The notes under the pieces are model-generated. The model searched no databases. It saw only the letters and a program-made list of their open reading frames with translations, and was not told the origin of the DNA. From Nostoc carneum NIES-2107 (lineage in GTDB: Bacteria; Cyanobacteriota; Cyanobacteriia; Cyanobacteriales; Nostocaceae): a stretch of DNA of 64,000 nucleotides. Of this stretch, positions 8,268 through 17,135 are shown piece after piece (position 1 is the first letter of the stretch; the number at the start of each line of letters is the position of its first letter). The stretch lies in the NCBI GenBank assembly GCA_002368155.1, contig AP018180.1:6876561-6940560 (forward strand), given 5' to 3'. Both the position numbers and the translations under genes were made by a program.

Positions 8268-9239
8268 ATGTCATTAAGAATAGATCGTGGTCTTTTTAAA
8301 TATGATTTCATAGATCATCACGCGGTTTTGTGCGTTGCTGTTGATGCTGATGTGAAAGAGATCCGCAAACGCTATCTCTCAATTGCTAGGCGTTTGCATC
8401 CTGATGCTAATAATAATGTGAATCCTACGGATAAGCACTTAGCCAGTGAATTGTTATCTAAGTTGGTTAACCCTGCTTATGAGAAAATTACGGCAGAGAG
8501 AAGTCGCGCAGAATACATGATTATTCTGTCTCATATGGGTAAGCGATTAGTGCAAGAGTTTACTTCGGTAGAACTACATACTGAGACGGGGAAAAAGTTA
8601 GCAACTGCTCCGGAATCAACGATAGATTCACTGTACAAAAGTGCGATCGCCAAAATCGCTGAAACTCAATTTGAGAATTTGCACCATGTACCGCAAGTAA
8701 TTGCCCAAATTAGCGAGCTGAATTTAGTTTACTTAATGCGGACTGCGGGTAAATCATTAGCAACGCCTACCCCGCTGATGCAATCCACAATGAACTCAGC
8801 TCCACCTCCGCCCAATCCTGCTACTAATACAGCCGCGCCACCACCTCCACCAGCAGCAGCACCAGAATCTTCAGTGGTGGAACATTATCTGCGTCGCGCG
8901 CAAACTTTAATTGACAAAAACCAATTTCCGCAAGCTCAGGTGGAATTGCAAGATGCGCTGAAATTAGAACCGAAGAATAGTAGATGCCATAGCCTGATAG
9001 GATTGGTGTATTTGAAGCAAAATCGGCTCAAAATGGCAAAGATTCATTTTGATAATGCTTTAAAATTAGACCCCAATGACCAAACAGCTTTGTCTTGGAA
9101 ACCAAAAATAGATAAGGCTTTAAGTCAGCAATCTGGTGGTGCTAAAGTAACTACACCTCCTAATTCGACTGGTAAACAACCAGATAAGTCGGGAGGTGGC
9201 GGTTTGTTTGGTGGTTTGTTTGGTGGGAAGAAAAAGTAA
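8268..9239 (+). CDS. J-domain and TPR protein
   Basis: A 323-residue protein with an N-terminal DnaJ domain (about residues 15-85) carrying the Hsp70-stimulating HPD at 44-46 (RRLHPDA). A central helical part follows, then a Pro/Ala-rich linker (about 170-205). Next are two to three TPR motifs (about 210-280; ALKLEPKNSRCHSLIGLVYL is one) and a Gly-rich tail GGGGLFGGLFGGKKK. It lacks the zinc-finger and substrate domains of DnaJ, so it is a specialised co-chaperone that would recruit DnaK to TPR-bound partners. It overlaps hisZ by one base (TAATG), which implies translational coupling. The client is unknown. Confidence 0.85.
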   Translation: MSLRIDRGLFKYDFIDHHAVLCVAVDADVKEIRKRYLSIARRLHPDANNNVNPTDKHLASELLSKLVNPAYEKITAERSRAEYMIILSHMGKRLVQEFTSVELHTETGKKLATAPESTIDSLYKSAIAKIAETQFENLHHVPQVIAQISELNLVYLMRTAGKSLATPTPLMQSTMNSAPPPPNPATNTAAPPPPPAAAPESSVVEHYLRRAQTLIDKNQFPQAQVELQDALKLEPKNSRCHSLIGLVYLKQNRLKMAKIHFDNALKLDPNDQTALSWKPKIDKALSQQSGGAKVTTPPNSTGKQPDKSGGGGLFGGLFGGKKK

Positions 9240-10450
9240 TGGTGTATCAACCAGCAGCGGGAGCTAGAGATTTATTACCTTTAGATGTGGCGCAAAAACG
9301 CTGGATTGAAGATAGGTTACAGCAAGTATTTCATCGTTGGGGATATCACAGGATTATTACCTCAACTTTGGAACGGATGGATACCCTGATGGCGGGGGAA
9401 GCAATTCAACGCCAAACGGTAATTCATCTGCAAAATTCTGAAGATGAAGAATTAGGGCTGCGTCCAGAATTGACAGCTTCGATCGCGCGCACTGTTGTCA
9501 CGCGCATGGCAGGTGTAACTTATCCGCAAAGGCTGTATTACAATGCCAATGTCTTCCGCCGCATCTGGGAAAATCGGCATAATCGTCAGCAAGAGTTTTA
9601 TCAAGCTGGGGTAGAATTGCTCGGTGCTGCTGGATTGCTAGCAAATGCGGAAGCATTGTTGTTAGTCGCAGATTGTTTAACAGCGCTTTCGGTGCAGCGA
9701 TGGTATTTAATTTTAGGTGAAGCGGGAATTACCCGATCGCTGTTGAGTGTATTTCCGGCTCACCTACAGGGTAAAGTTCGTAGTGCGATCGCTAATTTAG
9801 ATCGCATTGCTATCGAGAATTTACCTCTCAGTGAAGAACTACGCGATCGCGCCAAACTCATCTTAGATTTACGCGGTCAAAGTACCGAAGTTTTGCGAAA
9901 AGTCCAGACTTTAGATTTAGATCAAGCTCAACAAGAAGCGGTTAATAACCTCGCATCCTTAGTGAATTTGCTGGAATCGCAGGGAGATTATCCTTTAATT
10001 CTCGACCTCAGCTTGATTGAAACTATCGATTATTACACAGGTATTGTCTTTGAAGTAGTCAGCGATACCGCTGGACAAGTCCAGGTTTTAGGGCGAGGTG
10101 GTCGCTACGACAAGCTTTTAGGGCTATATCATCCCCAAGGCGAAGATATTCCGGGGGTAGGTTTCGCCCTCAACATCGAAGATTTATACCAAATTATCCA
10201 AGCTAATCAGCAATTACCGCAAGCACCCCCAGCTAGCGATTGGTTAATCGTACCAGAGACAGCCAATGCTGATGCCGCTGCCTTTGCCTACGCCCAAAAG
10301 CTCCGGGATTCTAGCGAGATAGTGCGAGTAGAAATTGATTTAGGGGGAAGAGATAGCGAAGCCATCAGAAAATACGCACGCGATCGCGGAATTGCTCAAA
10401 TCGCCTGGATTAAAGCCGATGGTTCACCCACTATAGAATCATTGTCTTAG
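9239..10450 (+). CDS. hisZ: ATP phosphoribosyltransferase regulatory subunit HisZ
   Basis: A 403-residue histidyl-tRNA-synthetase paralogue that acts as regulatory subunit of the short-form HisG, the first step of histidine synthesis. The class II synthetase core is clear: GARDLLPLDVAQKR at the N-terminus (motif 1 region), YYNANVFRRIWENRHNRQQEFYQAGVELLG (motif 2 region) and VLGRGGRYDKLLG (motif 3 region). It lacks the full anticodon-binding domain of HisS, which fits HisZ. Its start overlaps the stop of the J-domain gene by one base, so the two are probably one transcript. HisG is not in the window. Confidence 0.9.
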   Translation: MVYQPAAGARDLLPLDVAQKRWIEDRLQQVFHRWGYHRIITSTLERMDTLMAGEAIQRQTVIHLQNSEDEELGLRPELTASIARTVVTRMAGVTYPQRLYYNANVFRRIWENRHNRQQEFYQAGVELLGAAGLLANAEALLLVADCLTALSVQRWYLILGEAGITRSLLSVFPAHLQGKVRSAIANLDRIAIENLPLSEELRDRAKLILDLRGQSTEVLRKVQTLDLDQAQQEAVNNLASLVNLLESQGDYPLILDLSLIETIDYYTGIVFEVVSDTAGQVQVLGRGGRYDKLLGLYHPQGEDIPGVGFALNIEDLYQIIQANQQLPQAPPASDWLIVPETANADAAAFAYAQKLRDSSEIVRVEIDLGGRDSEAIRKYARDRGIAQIAWIKADGSPTIESLS

Positions 10451-10514
10451 TTAGGAAATATATCTAATTGCTAGGCTAGAAAAAGCTGACTTTAAAGAGA
10501 GGGAATCAAGAATA

Positions 10515-10742
10515 ATGCCACACACAATTGTTACCGATGTCTGTGAGGGCATCGCTGACTGCGTAGATGCTTGTCCAGTAGCTTGCATTCATGACGGCCC
10601 AGGAAAAAACGTCAAAGGCACCGATTGGTACTGGATAGACTTCGCCACCTGCATAGATTGTGGCATCTGTCTCCAAGTATGCCCAGTAGAAGGTGCGATC
10701 GTTCCCGAAGAACGCCCCGATTTGCAGAAGACTCCAGAATAA
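10515..10742 (+). CDS. Bacterial-type 4Fe-4S ferredoxin
   Basis: A 75-residue soluble ferredoxin with eight cysteines. C10, C16, C20 and C24 are in the first half and C46, C49, C52 and C56 in the second (CIDCGICLQVCP). The second motif is the classic CxxCxxCxxxC. The first is spaced C-x5-C-x3-C-x3-C, so one cluster may be bound atypically or be a [3Fe-4S]. The ATG at 10515 follows AGAGAGGG. A conserved acidic, tryptophan-containing loop (GTDWYWIDFATC) joins the two halves. It is common in cyanobacteria; its redox partner is not evident here. It lies 65 bp after hisZ and may be co-transcribed. Confidence 0.88.
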   Translation: MPHTIVTDVCEGIADCVDACPVACIHDGPGKNVKGTDWYWIDFATCIDCGICLQVCPVEGAIVPEERPDLQKTPE

Positions 10743-10743
10743 G

Positions 10744-10942
10744 AGGCGGGGGGCAGGGAGCAGGGAGCAGAGGGGAATGAGGAAGATGTAGACGCTTTGC
10801 GCCTACTCTACGAGAACGCCTAAAGGCGAACCCGCAGGGTGGGAGATGAGGGAGAAATTCCAATTACCAATTACCCATTACCAATTACCAATTACCTTCT
10901 CCATGCCCCATGCCCCATGCCCATACCTAATAACAAATGACA
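10744..10942. repeat. Heptad and REP-like repeats between genes
   Basis: GGCAGGGAGCAGGGAGCAG units are followed by a dispersed GC-rich repeat at about 10788-10843 with short internal inverted repeats (GGCG/CGCC and TAGAG-type arms). CCAATTA/CCATTAC, GCCCCAT and GACAAAT heptads then run to the next start codon. No gene is seen. Confidence 0.8.
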
Positions 10943-10943
10943 A

Positions 10944-11672
10944 ATGATAAATGACTATTTACTAGAAGTTCAAAATGTTCATGCAGGATACATTAAAGAT
11001 GTAGATATCCTGCAAGGTGTGAATTTTCAAGTTGCAGCGGGGGAATTGGTAACAGTGATTGGCCCCAACGGTGCGGGTAAATCTACCTTGGCGAAGACGA
11101 TTTTTGGACTCTTAACTCCCCATACAGGCACGATTACTTTTAAAGGTGAAAATATTGGCGGGCTCAAGTCAAATCAAATAGTGCAACGGGGAATGTGCTA
11201 TGTACCGCAAATCGCTAATGTTTTCCCTTCCTTGAGTATTGAAGAAAATTTAGAAATGGGGGCTTTTGTGCGGAATATTCCCCTCAAGCCCCTCAAAGAT
11301 AAAATATTTACCATGTTTCCTAGGTTAAGCGATCGCCGTCGTCAACGTGCAGGTACGCTTTCCGGTGGAGAACGGCAGATGTTGGCAATGGGTAAAGCTT
11401 TGATGCTGGAACCGAGTTTGCTGCTGTTAGATGAACCCTCTGCGGCTTTATCCCCCATCCTAGTTACACAAGTATTTGACCAAATCAAGGAAATTAACCA
11501 GAGTGGTACTGCCATAGTTCTAGTAGAACAAAACGCCCGTAAAGCCTTAGAAATGGCTGACCGTGGTTACGTACTAGAATCTGGACGCGATGCCATCTCC
11601 GGCCCCGGTAGAGATTTATTGAACGACCCGAAAGTGGCAGAACTGTATCTAGGCGCAGGGAAGGGGCATTAG
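10944..11672 (+). CDS. LivF-type amino-acid ABC transporter ATPase
   Basis: A 242-residue ABC ATPase of the branched-chain/neutral amino acid class (LivF; NatE in cyanobacteria). It shows Walker A GPNGAGKST, the signature LSGGERQMLAMGKAL, Walker B LLLLDEPSAAL and switch histidine region replaced by LVEQNARKAL, as in LivF proteins. It would power uptake with permeases and a LivG-type partner that are not in this window, so it is an isolated subunit gene, as natE commonly is. The start follows a GACAAATGATAAATGAC heptad tract, so its ribosome binding site is unclear. Soluble, on the cytoplasmic face of the inner membrane. Confidence 0.88.
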   Translation: MINDYLLEVQNVHAGYIKDVDILQGVNFQVAAGELVTVIGPNGAGKSTLAKTIFGLLTPHTGTITFKGENIGGLKSNQIVQRGMCYVPQIANVFPSLSIEENLEMGAFVRNIPLKPLKDKIFTMFPRLSDRRRQRAGTLSGGERQMLAMGKALMLEPSLLLLDEPSAALSPILVTQVFDQIKEINQSGTAIVLVEQNARKALEMADRGYVLESGRDAISGPGRDLLNDPKVAELYLGAGKGH

Positions 11673-11815
11673 GGGACGAGGGGATTAGGGACTGGGGACT
11701 GGGGACTGGGAAAGCAGAGGAAGCAGAGGAAGCAGGGGTGCAGGGGAGAATAGCCATTACTCATTACTCATTACTCATTACTCATTACCCATGCCCAATG
11801 CCCAATGCCCCACGC
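11673..11815. repeat. Heptad repeats
   Basis: GGGGACT units, then GGAAGCAGA units, then CTCATTA and CCCAATG units, filling the gap between the ABC ATPase and the carbonic anhydrase genes. Confidence 0.8.
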
Positions 11816-11917
11816 CCAAAAATTAAATAACTTTTAAACCGTGTAAGCGGGTACTCTTGCATCCCCTTAAAGTCTGATATCTTCCAGGCAAGCACGAAAC
11901 GGTTGTTAGGTAGAGGA

Positions 11918-12664
11918 ATGGCTAGAATTAATGGGTTTATTGGTCGTCGGAATTTTATACATTTAGCCGGTGTAGGTAGCATTGGTATTGGGGCTTTGAT
12001 TGGCGCTGGTGGTATCCTGTGGAATAAGGAGCCTTCTTTAGCTGATCAAGCCTCAAATGATGATTTTGCTGAAAAACCGCAACCAGTTAATCCACAAGCA
12101 GCATTAAAAATTTTGCTCGCCGGAAATCAGCGATTTGTTGAAGGAAAGCGTCTGAATCCTCATCAATCGAAATTGCGTTTACAAGAAACTGTTGCAGCTC
12201 AATATCCATTTGCAGCAATATTAGGTTGTGCTGATTCTCGAGTACCAGCAGAAATTATTTTCGATCAGGGATTAGGGGATTTATTTGTAGTGCGAGTAGC
12301 TGGTAATGTAGCTTCGCCAGAGGCTATTGGTAGCTTGGAATATGCGACATCAGTATTAGGAGCGCAACTAATTTTAGTTCTCGGTCATAGTAAATGTGGT
12401 GCGGTAAAAGCTGCGATTGAAGGTAAACCACTACCGGGAAGAATTGGTGTTTTTGTGGAAGAAATTAAACCTGCTGTAGAAATAGCAAAAAATAAATCTG
12501 GCAGTTTAGAAAAAAATACTATTGTTGCTAATATTCAATATCAAGCAGATAATTTAGCCAAGAAGTCAACAATTTTAGGCAACTTAATTAAAGAAGGTAA
12601 ATTGAAAATTGTTGGGTGTCGTTATGATTTGGCTACGGGAGAAGTGAGCATAACGAGGGGCTAG
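11918..12664 (+). CDS. Exported beta-carbonic anhydrase
   Basis: A 248-residue beta-class carbonic anhydrase that interconverts CO2 and bicarbonate. Zinc ligands are in CADSRVP (Cys, Asp-Arg dyad) and HSKCGA (His and Cys). The N-terminus carries a twin-arginine-like signal (GRRNFIHLAG) followed by a glycine-rich hydrophobic stretch, which predicts Tat export to the periplasm. This resembles the extracellular EcaB type of Synechocystis, but I do not assign that symbol firmly. ATG 11918 is used; a TTG at 11903 adds only five residues. It probably helps capture of inorganic carbon or CO2 leak control. No carboxysome or bicarbonate transporter genes lie next to it. Confidence 0.88.
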   Translation: MARINGFIGRRNFIHLAGVGSIGIGALIGAGGILWNKEPSLADQASNDDFAEKPQPVNPQAALKILLAGNQRFVEGKRLNPHQSKLRLQETVAAQYPFAAILGCADSRVPAEIIFDQGLGDLFVVRVAGNVASPEAIGSLEYATSVLGAQLILVLGHSKCGAVKAAIEGKPLPGRIGVFVEEIKPAVEIAKNKSGSLEKNTIVANIQYQADNLAKKSTILGNLIKEGKLKIVGCRYDLATGEVSITRG

Positions 12665-12689
12665 TACCGCAAGGCGGAAGTCTAAATTA

Positions 12690-12762
12690 ATCCCAATTCA
12701 AATAATGTTTGCGACACATCAATATATTCTAGAGGGCAAGGCAGTGCCATTGCCCCTACAAG
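12690..12762. repeat. MITE-like repeat, truncated copy
   Basis: This shares a long block (CAAATAATG, then GCGACA, CAATATATTCTAGAGGGC, then AAGGCAGTGCC) with copies at 15236, 17259 and 47531. The left end is like the family terminus ATACCAATTC. The right terminus is missing, and a GAGACGCGAT palindrome follows instead. Confidence 0.75.
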
Positions 12763-12778
12763 ACGTTGAAATTTTGTA

Positions 12779-12800
12779 GAGACGCGATTAATCGCGTCTC
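12779..12800. repeat. Palindrome, GAGACGCGAT type
   Basis: Ten-base arms GAGACGCGAT and ATCGCGTCTC with a 2-nt centre. It is the same family as 8007-8036. Confidence 0.85.
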
Positions 12801-12879
12801 CTTATCGCGTTCCACCACTCGATAAAATATTTTATTGGGTACAAAAGTAGAAATATTTCAGTTACCATTTTGGCTGTGT

Positions 12880-12904
12880 AGAGATGTTGCAATGCAACAT
12901 CTCT
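12880..12904. repeat. Palindrome, AGAGATGTTGCA type
   Basis: Perfect 12-bp arms around one base (AGAGATGTTGCA / TGCAACATCTCT). It lies 41 bp before the four-helix-bundle gene. It is likely a dispersed palindromic repeat, though it could fold in the leader RNA. Confidence 0.8.
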
Positions 12905-12945
12905 TTGATAATATATGGCTCAGAGCAATGATTGAGGATTGCTAA

Positions 12946-13305
12946 ATGACAGAATTTAGAAATATTCCAGAGTGGGAAAAAGCCCATGAACTGACAGTTG
13001 CAGTTTATCAGGTGACTGGGGATTTCCCGGATGATGAATTATTGGGCTTAACGCAACAAATACGTTTAGCTTCGGCGGCTATTCCGATTAAAATTGCTCA
13101 AGGATGCGATCGCGATGATCGAGAAGCACAACTGGATTTTTTGCAATTGGCGAAGGATGCAGCAATTGAGGTGGAATATTACCTGTTGCTTTGCTATGAG
13201 TTGCAACTGCTGCAAAGTTCTAGTTACGATCGCTTGGTCAGTGGTGTTGTGGAAGTGAAAGAATTACTGACAAGTAAGATTGACAAACTGAGTCGGAATT
13301 TTTAA
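12946..13305 (+). CDS. Four-helix-bundle protein (S23-type)
   Basis: A 119-residue all-helical protein of the family first seen in ribosomal intervening sequences (TIGR02436-like). The hallmarks are the opening FRNIPEWEKAHELTVAVYQVT, the middle LTQQIRLASAAIPIKIAQG (usually LxxQIRRAAxSIxxNIAEG) and a helix with EVEYYLLLCYEL. It is soluble, with no signal. These proteins form rings of bundles; their role is not established. Its stop overlaps the start of the JAMM peptidase gene by one base (TAATG), so the two are translated together, though a functional link is not obvious. Confidence 0.85.
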   Translation: MTEFRNIPEWEKAHELTVAVYQVTGDFPDDELLGLTQQIRLASAAIPIKIAQGCDRDDREAQLDFLQLAKDAAIEVEYYLLLCYELQLLQSSSYDRLVSGVVEVKELLTSKIDKLSRNF

Positions 13306-13763
13306 TGGTTCTCCAACTCCTCCCCGAACATTTACAAATTATCCGCACCCATGCTGAAAGCACTTACCCAGATGAATGCTGCGGTATAATTCTGGGTCAT
13401 ATCACCCTTGAGGGGAAAACTGTAGTCGAAATTATGCCTACAGAAAATGCTTGGAATACAGAAGCAAGTAATTTTTCTGGCGATCGCACTACCGAAACTG
13501 AAAGGCGACGATATGCGATCGCACCTCAAGTTATGTTACAAGCACAAAGGAAAGCACGCGATCGCTCTCTCAACATTATCGGTATTTACCATTCCCACCC
13601 CGATGCAGCGGCAATTCCTTCAGAGTGCGATCGCCTCTATGCTTGGCCTGAATACTCGTATATAATAGTTTCCGTTCAAAAAGGTAAAGCTGAAACACTC
13701 CAAAGCTGGAGTCTAGATGAAAGCCATCAATTCCAACCAGAAACGATTAACAACATAATTTAA
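13305..13763 (+). CDS. JAMM (M67) metallopeptidase
   Basis: A 152-residue single-domain JAMM/MPN+ zinc peptidase. The full motif is visible: Glu in ECCGIILG, then HSHPD followed by seven residues to SECD (E-x(n)-H-x-H-x10-D pattern). Bacterial members such as Mec+ and QbsD trim C-terminal residues from ubiquitin-like sulfur carriers to expose the diglycine. The next gene on the same strand, 66 bp away, encodes a MoeB-type activating enzyme with a rhodanese domain, which fits this role well. Zinc-dependent and cytoplasmic. Confidence 0.88.
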   Translation: MVLQLLPEHLQIIRTHAESTYPDECCGIILGHITLEGKTVVEIMPTENAWNTEASNFSGDRTTETERRRYAIAPQVMLQAQRKARDRSLNIIGIYHSHPDAAAIPSECDRLYAWPEYSYIIVSVQKGKAETLQSWSLDESHQFQPETINNII

Positions 13764-13829
13764 ACAACCGATCAATACGGATATCATTTTTCGCTACGAT
13801 AAATAATCCGCCCTCCACTTGAAATTGCT

Positions 13830-15002
13830 ATGCTCAATCCCAATCTGGATGAAATCCAGTTGACTAAAGACGACTACGAACGCTACTCCCGCCACCTGAT
13901 TTTGCCGGAGGTGGGACTAGAGGGACAAAAACGCCTGAAAGCCGCCAGTGTACTGTGTATCGGTACGGGTGGACTGGGTGCGCCACTGCTGTTATATTTG
14001 GCAGCTGCGGGTGTGGGACGCATCGGTATTGTTGATTTCGATGTTGTCGATACTTCTAACCTGCAACGCCAAGTCATTCACGGGACATCCTGGGTAGGTA
14101 AACCCAAAATTCAATCCGCTAAGGATAGAATTCTGGAGATTAACCCCTTCTGTCAGGTTGATTTGCATGAAGTGCGCCTCAGTTCCGAAAATGCGCTGAG
14201 TATTTTGGAAGCCTATGATATTGTCGTCGATGGTACTGATAATTTCCCGACAAGGTATTTAGTCAACGATGCTTGTGTGTTGCTCAACAAGCCTAACGTT
14301 TACGGCTCGATTTTCCGCTTTGAAGGACAAGCCACAGTATTTAACTACGAAGGCGGGCCGAACTATCGTGACTTGTATCCCGAACCACCACCACCAGGAA
14401 TGGTTCCCTCTTGTGCAGAAGGTGGGGTGTTAGGAATATTGCCGGGAATTATCGGTGTGATCCAAGCCACGGAAACTGTGAAAATTATTCTGGGACAAGG
14501 TAACACTTTAAGCGGACGGCTGCTGCTGTACAACGCCTTGGAAATGAAATTCCGCGAATTGAAGCTGCGTCCTAACCCCATTCGCCCAGTTATTGAAAAA
14601 CTGATAGACTACGAAGAATTCTGCGGTATTCCCCAAGCTAAAGCTGAGGAAGCGAAACAGCAGCAAGAAATTCAAGAAATGACTGTGACGGAATTGAAAC
14701 AGTTATTAGATAGCGGTGCAAAAGACTTTGTACTGTTAGATGTGCGTAACCCCCATGAATACGAAATTGCCAAAATACCTGGTTCCGTCTTAGTACCATT
14801 ACCAGATATTGAAAATGGCGATGGCGTAAAACAAGTCAAAGAAATACTCAACGGTCACCGCTTAATTGCTCATTGTAAAATGGGCGGGCGATCGGCAAAA
14901 GCCCTGAGCATTCTTAAAGAATCTGGGATTGTTGGGACAAACGTCAAAGGTGGAATCACCGCTTGGAGTCGAGAAGTAGATTCTTCCGTTCCCGAGTATT
15001 AA
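13830..15002 (+). CDS. moeB: MoeB-type adenylyltransferase with rhodanese domain
   Basis: A 390-residue E1-like enzyme. The N-terminal ThiF/MoeB domain (about residues 10-260) binds ATP (GTGGLGAP; R-x-x-x-Q in NLQRQVIHG) and adenylates the C-terminus of small sulfur carriers (MoaD or ThiS type). A C-terminal rhodanese domain (about 285-388) has the persulfide loop CKMGGRSA. This architecture matches human MOCS3 and cyanobacterial MoeB, which transfer sulfur to molybdopterin synthase or other carriers. It is preceded by the JAMM peptidase gene, suggesting one sulfur-carrier pathway. The carrier itself is not in the window. Confidence 0.9.
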   Translation: MLNPNLDEIQLTKDDYERYSRHLILPEVGLEGQKRLKAASVLCIGTGGLGAPLLLYLAAAGVGRIGIVDFDVVDTSNLQRQVIHGTSWVGKPKIQSAKDRILEINPFCQVDLHEVRLSSENALSILEAYDIVVDGTDNFPTRYLVNDACVLLNKPNVYGSIFRFEGQATVFNYEGGPNYRDLYPEPPPPGMVPSCAEGGVLGILPGIIGVIQATETVKIILGQGNTLSGRLLLYNALEMKFRELKLRPNPIRPVIEKLIDYEEFCGIPQAKAEEAKQQQEIQEMTVTELKQLLDSGAKDFVLLDVRNPHEYEIAKIPGSVLVPLPDIENGDGVKQVKEILNGHRLIAHCKMGGRSAKALSILKESGIVGTNVKGGITAWSREVDSSVPEY

Positions 15003-15235
15003 ATTTTGGTTGACGGTTGACGGTTGACGGTTGACTGGGAAGAGAAAATTTTATCCCTGAGTTTGGGGATTTTTCCTTGATTGACTGATTTGGATAAAAT
15101 ATCAGCAATTCGTAGGGGTACAGCAATGCTGTACCCTTATTTCGTCGTTGGGTGTGTTGTCGCCAAGCTTGTCGGTTAAGGGGAAAAAGGGGAATGGGAA
15201 AGGGGAAAGAAAAAACCTTTAGGAACTTCCAACTA
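15003..15235. repeat. Heptads and spacer before element nest
   Basis: Three TTGACGG units lie directly after the moeB stop (about 15008-15031), followed by unremarkable spacer with GGGAAAGG runs. No gene is seen. Confidence 0.6.
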
Positions 15236-15297
15236 CTTCCAATGCAAATAATGTTGGCGACAAATCAATATATTCTAGAGGGCAAGGCAGTGCCCAG

Positions 15298-17135
15298 TGG
15301 TGTCAACTTAAGCTAAAAGCTATAGAGGGCGGGCGTTGTATAAATACCTCGCGCCCTCATCCCCTAACCCCTTCTCCCTCAGGGAGAAGGGGAATTGAAT
15401 CTCTTGCTCCCCTCTCCTGGGAGGCTATCCATTACCCGGATCTTTCTTAACAAACAGACAAAATACTTAAAATTAGACCGAAACGGTTGATGGGTATAGT
15501 TTTGAGGGAAAATATAGTTGTGGGTGATGACGCATCATGCAAAAATGGGCAGAGTCAGAATTACAACAGGCAGACTTAGGGGATGCAAGGAGAAACAAAC
15601 GGCTAATACGTATTGTGGAAGACTTAGCATCCCAGCCAGCTAGTAGCGTACCTCAAGCTTGTGGAGATATAGCGGCGACAAGTGCAGCGTATGATTTTTG
15701 GAATTCACCATATTTTCAGCCATCAGATATCCGGAATGCCCACATCAAAAGTACAATTGAAAGAATTAAAGAACATCAAGTAATATTGGCAATTCAAGAC
15801 ACAACAAATATAGACTTAACAAACCATCCAGCAACAAGTGGTATTGGTTATCTCGACCATAGGAAATCATCAGGCTTAAAGGTACATTCAACATTTGCAG
15901 CGACAATTAAAGGAGTACCACTGGGAATTATTGATCAACAGGTTTGGTCTAGAGAAGCAGAAAATCTAGGAATTGCGAAAAAACGCCGTCAACGAGAAAC
16001 ACAAGAAAAAGAAAGTCAACGTTGGTTAGATGGATTATCAGCAACACAAACGTTGATACCAAAAGAAATTCAAATAGTAACAATAGGAGATTCCGAGGCA
16101 GATATATTTGACTTATTCAGCCTCAAACGCCCAGAAAACTCAGATTTACTGATTCGTGGTACTCACAATCGTAAAGTAGACCATTGTGCAAAATATCTAC
16201 ACCTTGCCATCAGACAAACCGAAGCCTGCGGTACTCTAACAGTAGAAGTTAAACGCAATCCAGAACATAGCGCTAGAAGCGCAAATTTAACAATTAGGTT
16301 CGCAACTTTTGATATTCAAGTACCATTACATCACATCGGTCGGCAGCAGCTAAAACCTGTGAAGTTACAAGTGATTCTGGCACTTGAAGAAAACCCGCCA
16401 GCGGGGATTGATCCAATTAGTTGGTTGTTGATTACTAGTCTGAAGATTAATGATTTAGAAGATGCAGCCCGTTGTGTGAAATGGTACACATATCGTTGGT
16501 TAATAGAACGCTATCACTATGCTTTAAAAAGTGGCTGTGGAATTGAAAAATTACAACTCGAAACTGCTCGGCGCATAAATATGGCATTAGCCACCTACTC
16601 AATTGTGGCATGGCGTTTATTATGGCTGACTTATGAAGCACGAGTTCATCCCGACCCGCCTTGTGACACAGTTTTAGAACCGAACGAATGGCAATCTTTA
16701 TGTGCCACTATCAATAAAAATCCTATTCCACCAGTTCAGCCACCATCTTTACGCCAAGCAGTACGGATGATTGCCAGTCTTGGTGGCTTTTTAGGTCGCA
16801 AGGGTGATGGTGAACCTGGGGTGAAAACCATTTGGCTTGGGCTGCGACGATTACATGATATCGCCGCTACTTGGAAACTTCTCCATCCTGATTCTCCTTT
16901 GACATCAAAGTAGTTTACCATTGCCTCCCGAAGCTACGCGATCGCACTCTACCTTAGTACATTTTCTTTCTCCAAAGTCAATCATGCTTTTGTTGTTTAC
17001 TTCTGTCATTCGCTCAGATTCTGGCTTACAGCAATGTTAAGAAAGATGTGGGTAATGGATAGCCCACAGGGAGAGGGGCTGGGGGTGAGGGCAAAAACCT
17101 TGCTACAAAGCGGGTTTCACGTTAAGTTGACACCA
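15298..17135. mobile_element. IS4-type insertion sequence
   Basis: The outer ends are perfect 14-bp inverted repeats TGGTGTCAACTTAA (15298-15311, complement at 17122-17135). A second pair of inverted repeats lies inside: 15423-15452 and 17035-17064 match at 28 of 30 bases (GGCTATCCATTACCC, then ATCTTTCTTAACA). The transposase gene lies between. Either this is one element with bipartite ends, or an IS (15423-17064) inside a non-autonomous repeat. No direct target duplication is visible; the flanks are the two arms of a palindrome. Confidence 0.75.
15537..16913 (+). CDS. IS4-family (Tn5-like) transposase
   Basis: A 458-residue DDE transposase of the Tn5/IS50-like branch of IS4. The N-terminus WAESELQQADLGDARRNKRL is the DNA-binding start typical of the group. 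The first catalytic Asp is in ILAIQDTT, the second in IVTIGDSEADI, and the Glu in the YRWLIERYHYALKSG block (Y-x2-R/L-x3-E-like signature). The C-terminal part (about 390-450) matches the dimerisation domain seen in Tn5. The frame is intact and full length, so the element may still be active. It starts at ATG 15537, inside ends described separately. Confidence 0.9.
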   Translation: MQKWAESELQQADLGDARRNKRLIRIVEDLASQPASSVPQACGDIAATSAAYDFWNSPYFQPSDIRNAHIKSTIERIKEHQVILAIQDTTNIDLTNHPATSGIGYLDHRKSSGLKVHSTFAATIKGVPLGIIDQQVWSREAENLGIAKKRRQRETQEKESQRWLDGLSATQTLIPKEIQIVTIGDSEADIFDLFSLKRPENSDLLIRGTHNRKVDHCAKYLHLAIRQTEACGTLTVEVKRNPEHSARSANLTIRFATFDIQVPLHHIGRQQLKPVKLQVILALEENPPAGIDPISWLLITSLKINDLEDAARCVKWYTYRWLIERYHYALKSGCGIEKLQLETARRINMALATYSIVAWRLLWLTYEARVHPDPPCDTVLEPNEWQSLCATINKNPIPPVQPPSLRQAVRMIASLGGFLGRKGDGEPGVKTIWLGLRRLHDIAATWKLLHPDSPLTSK

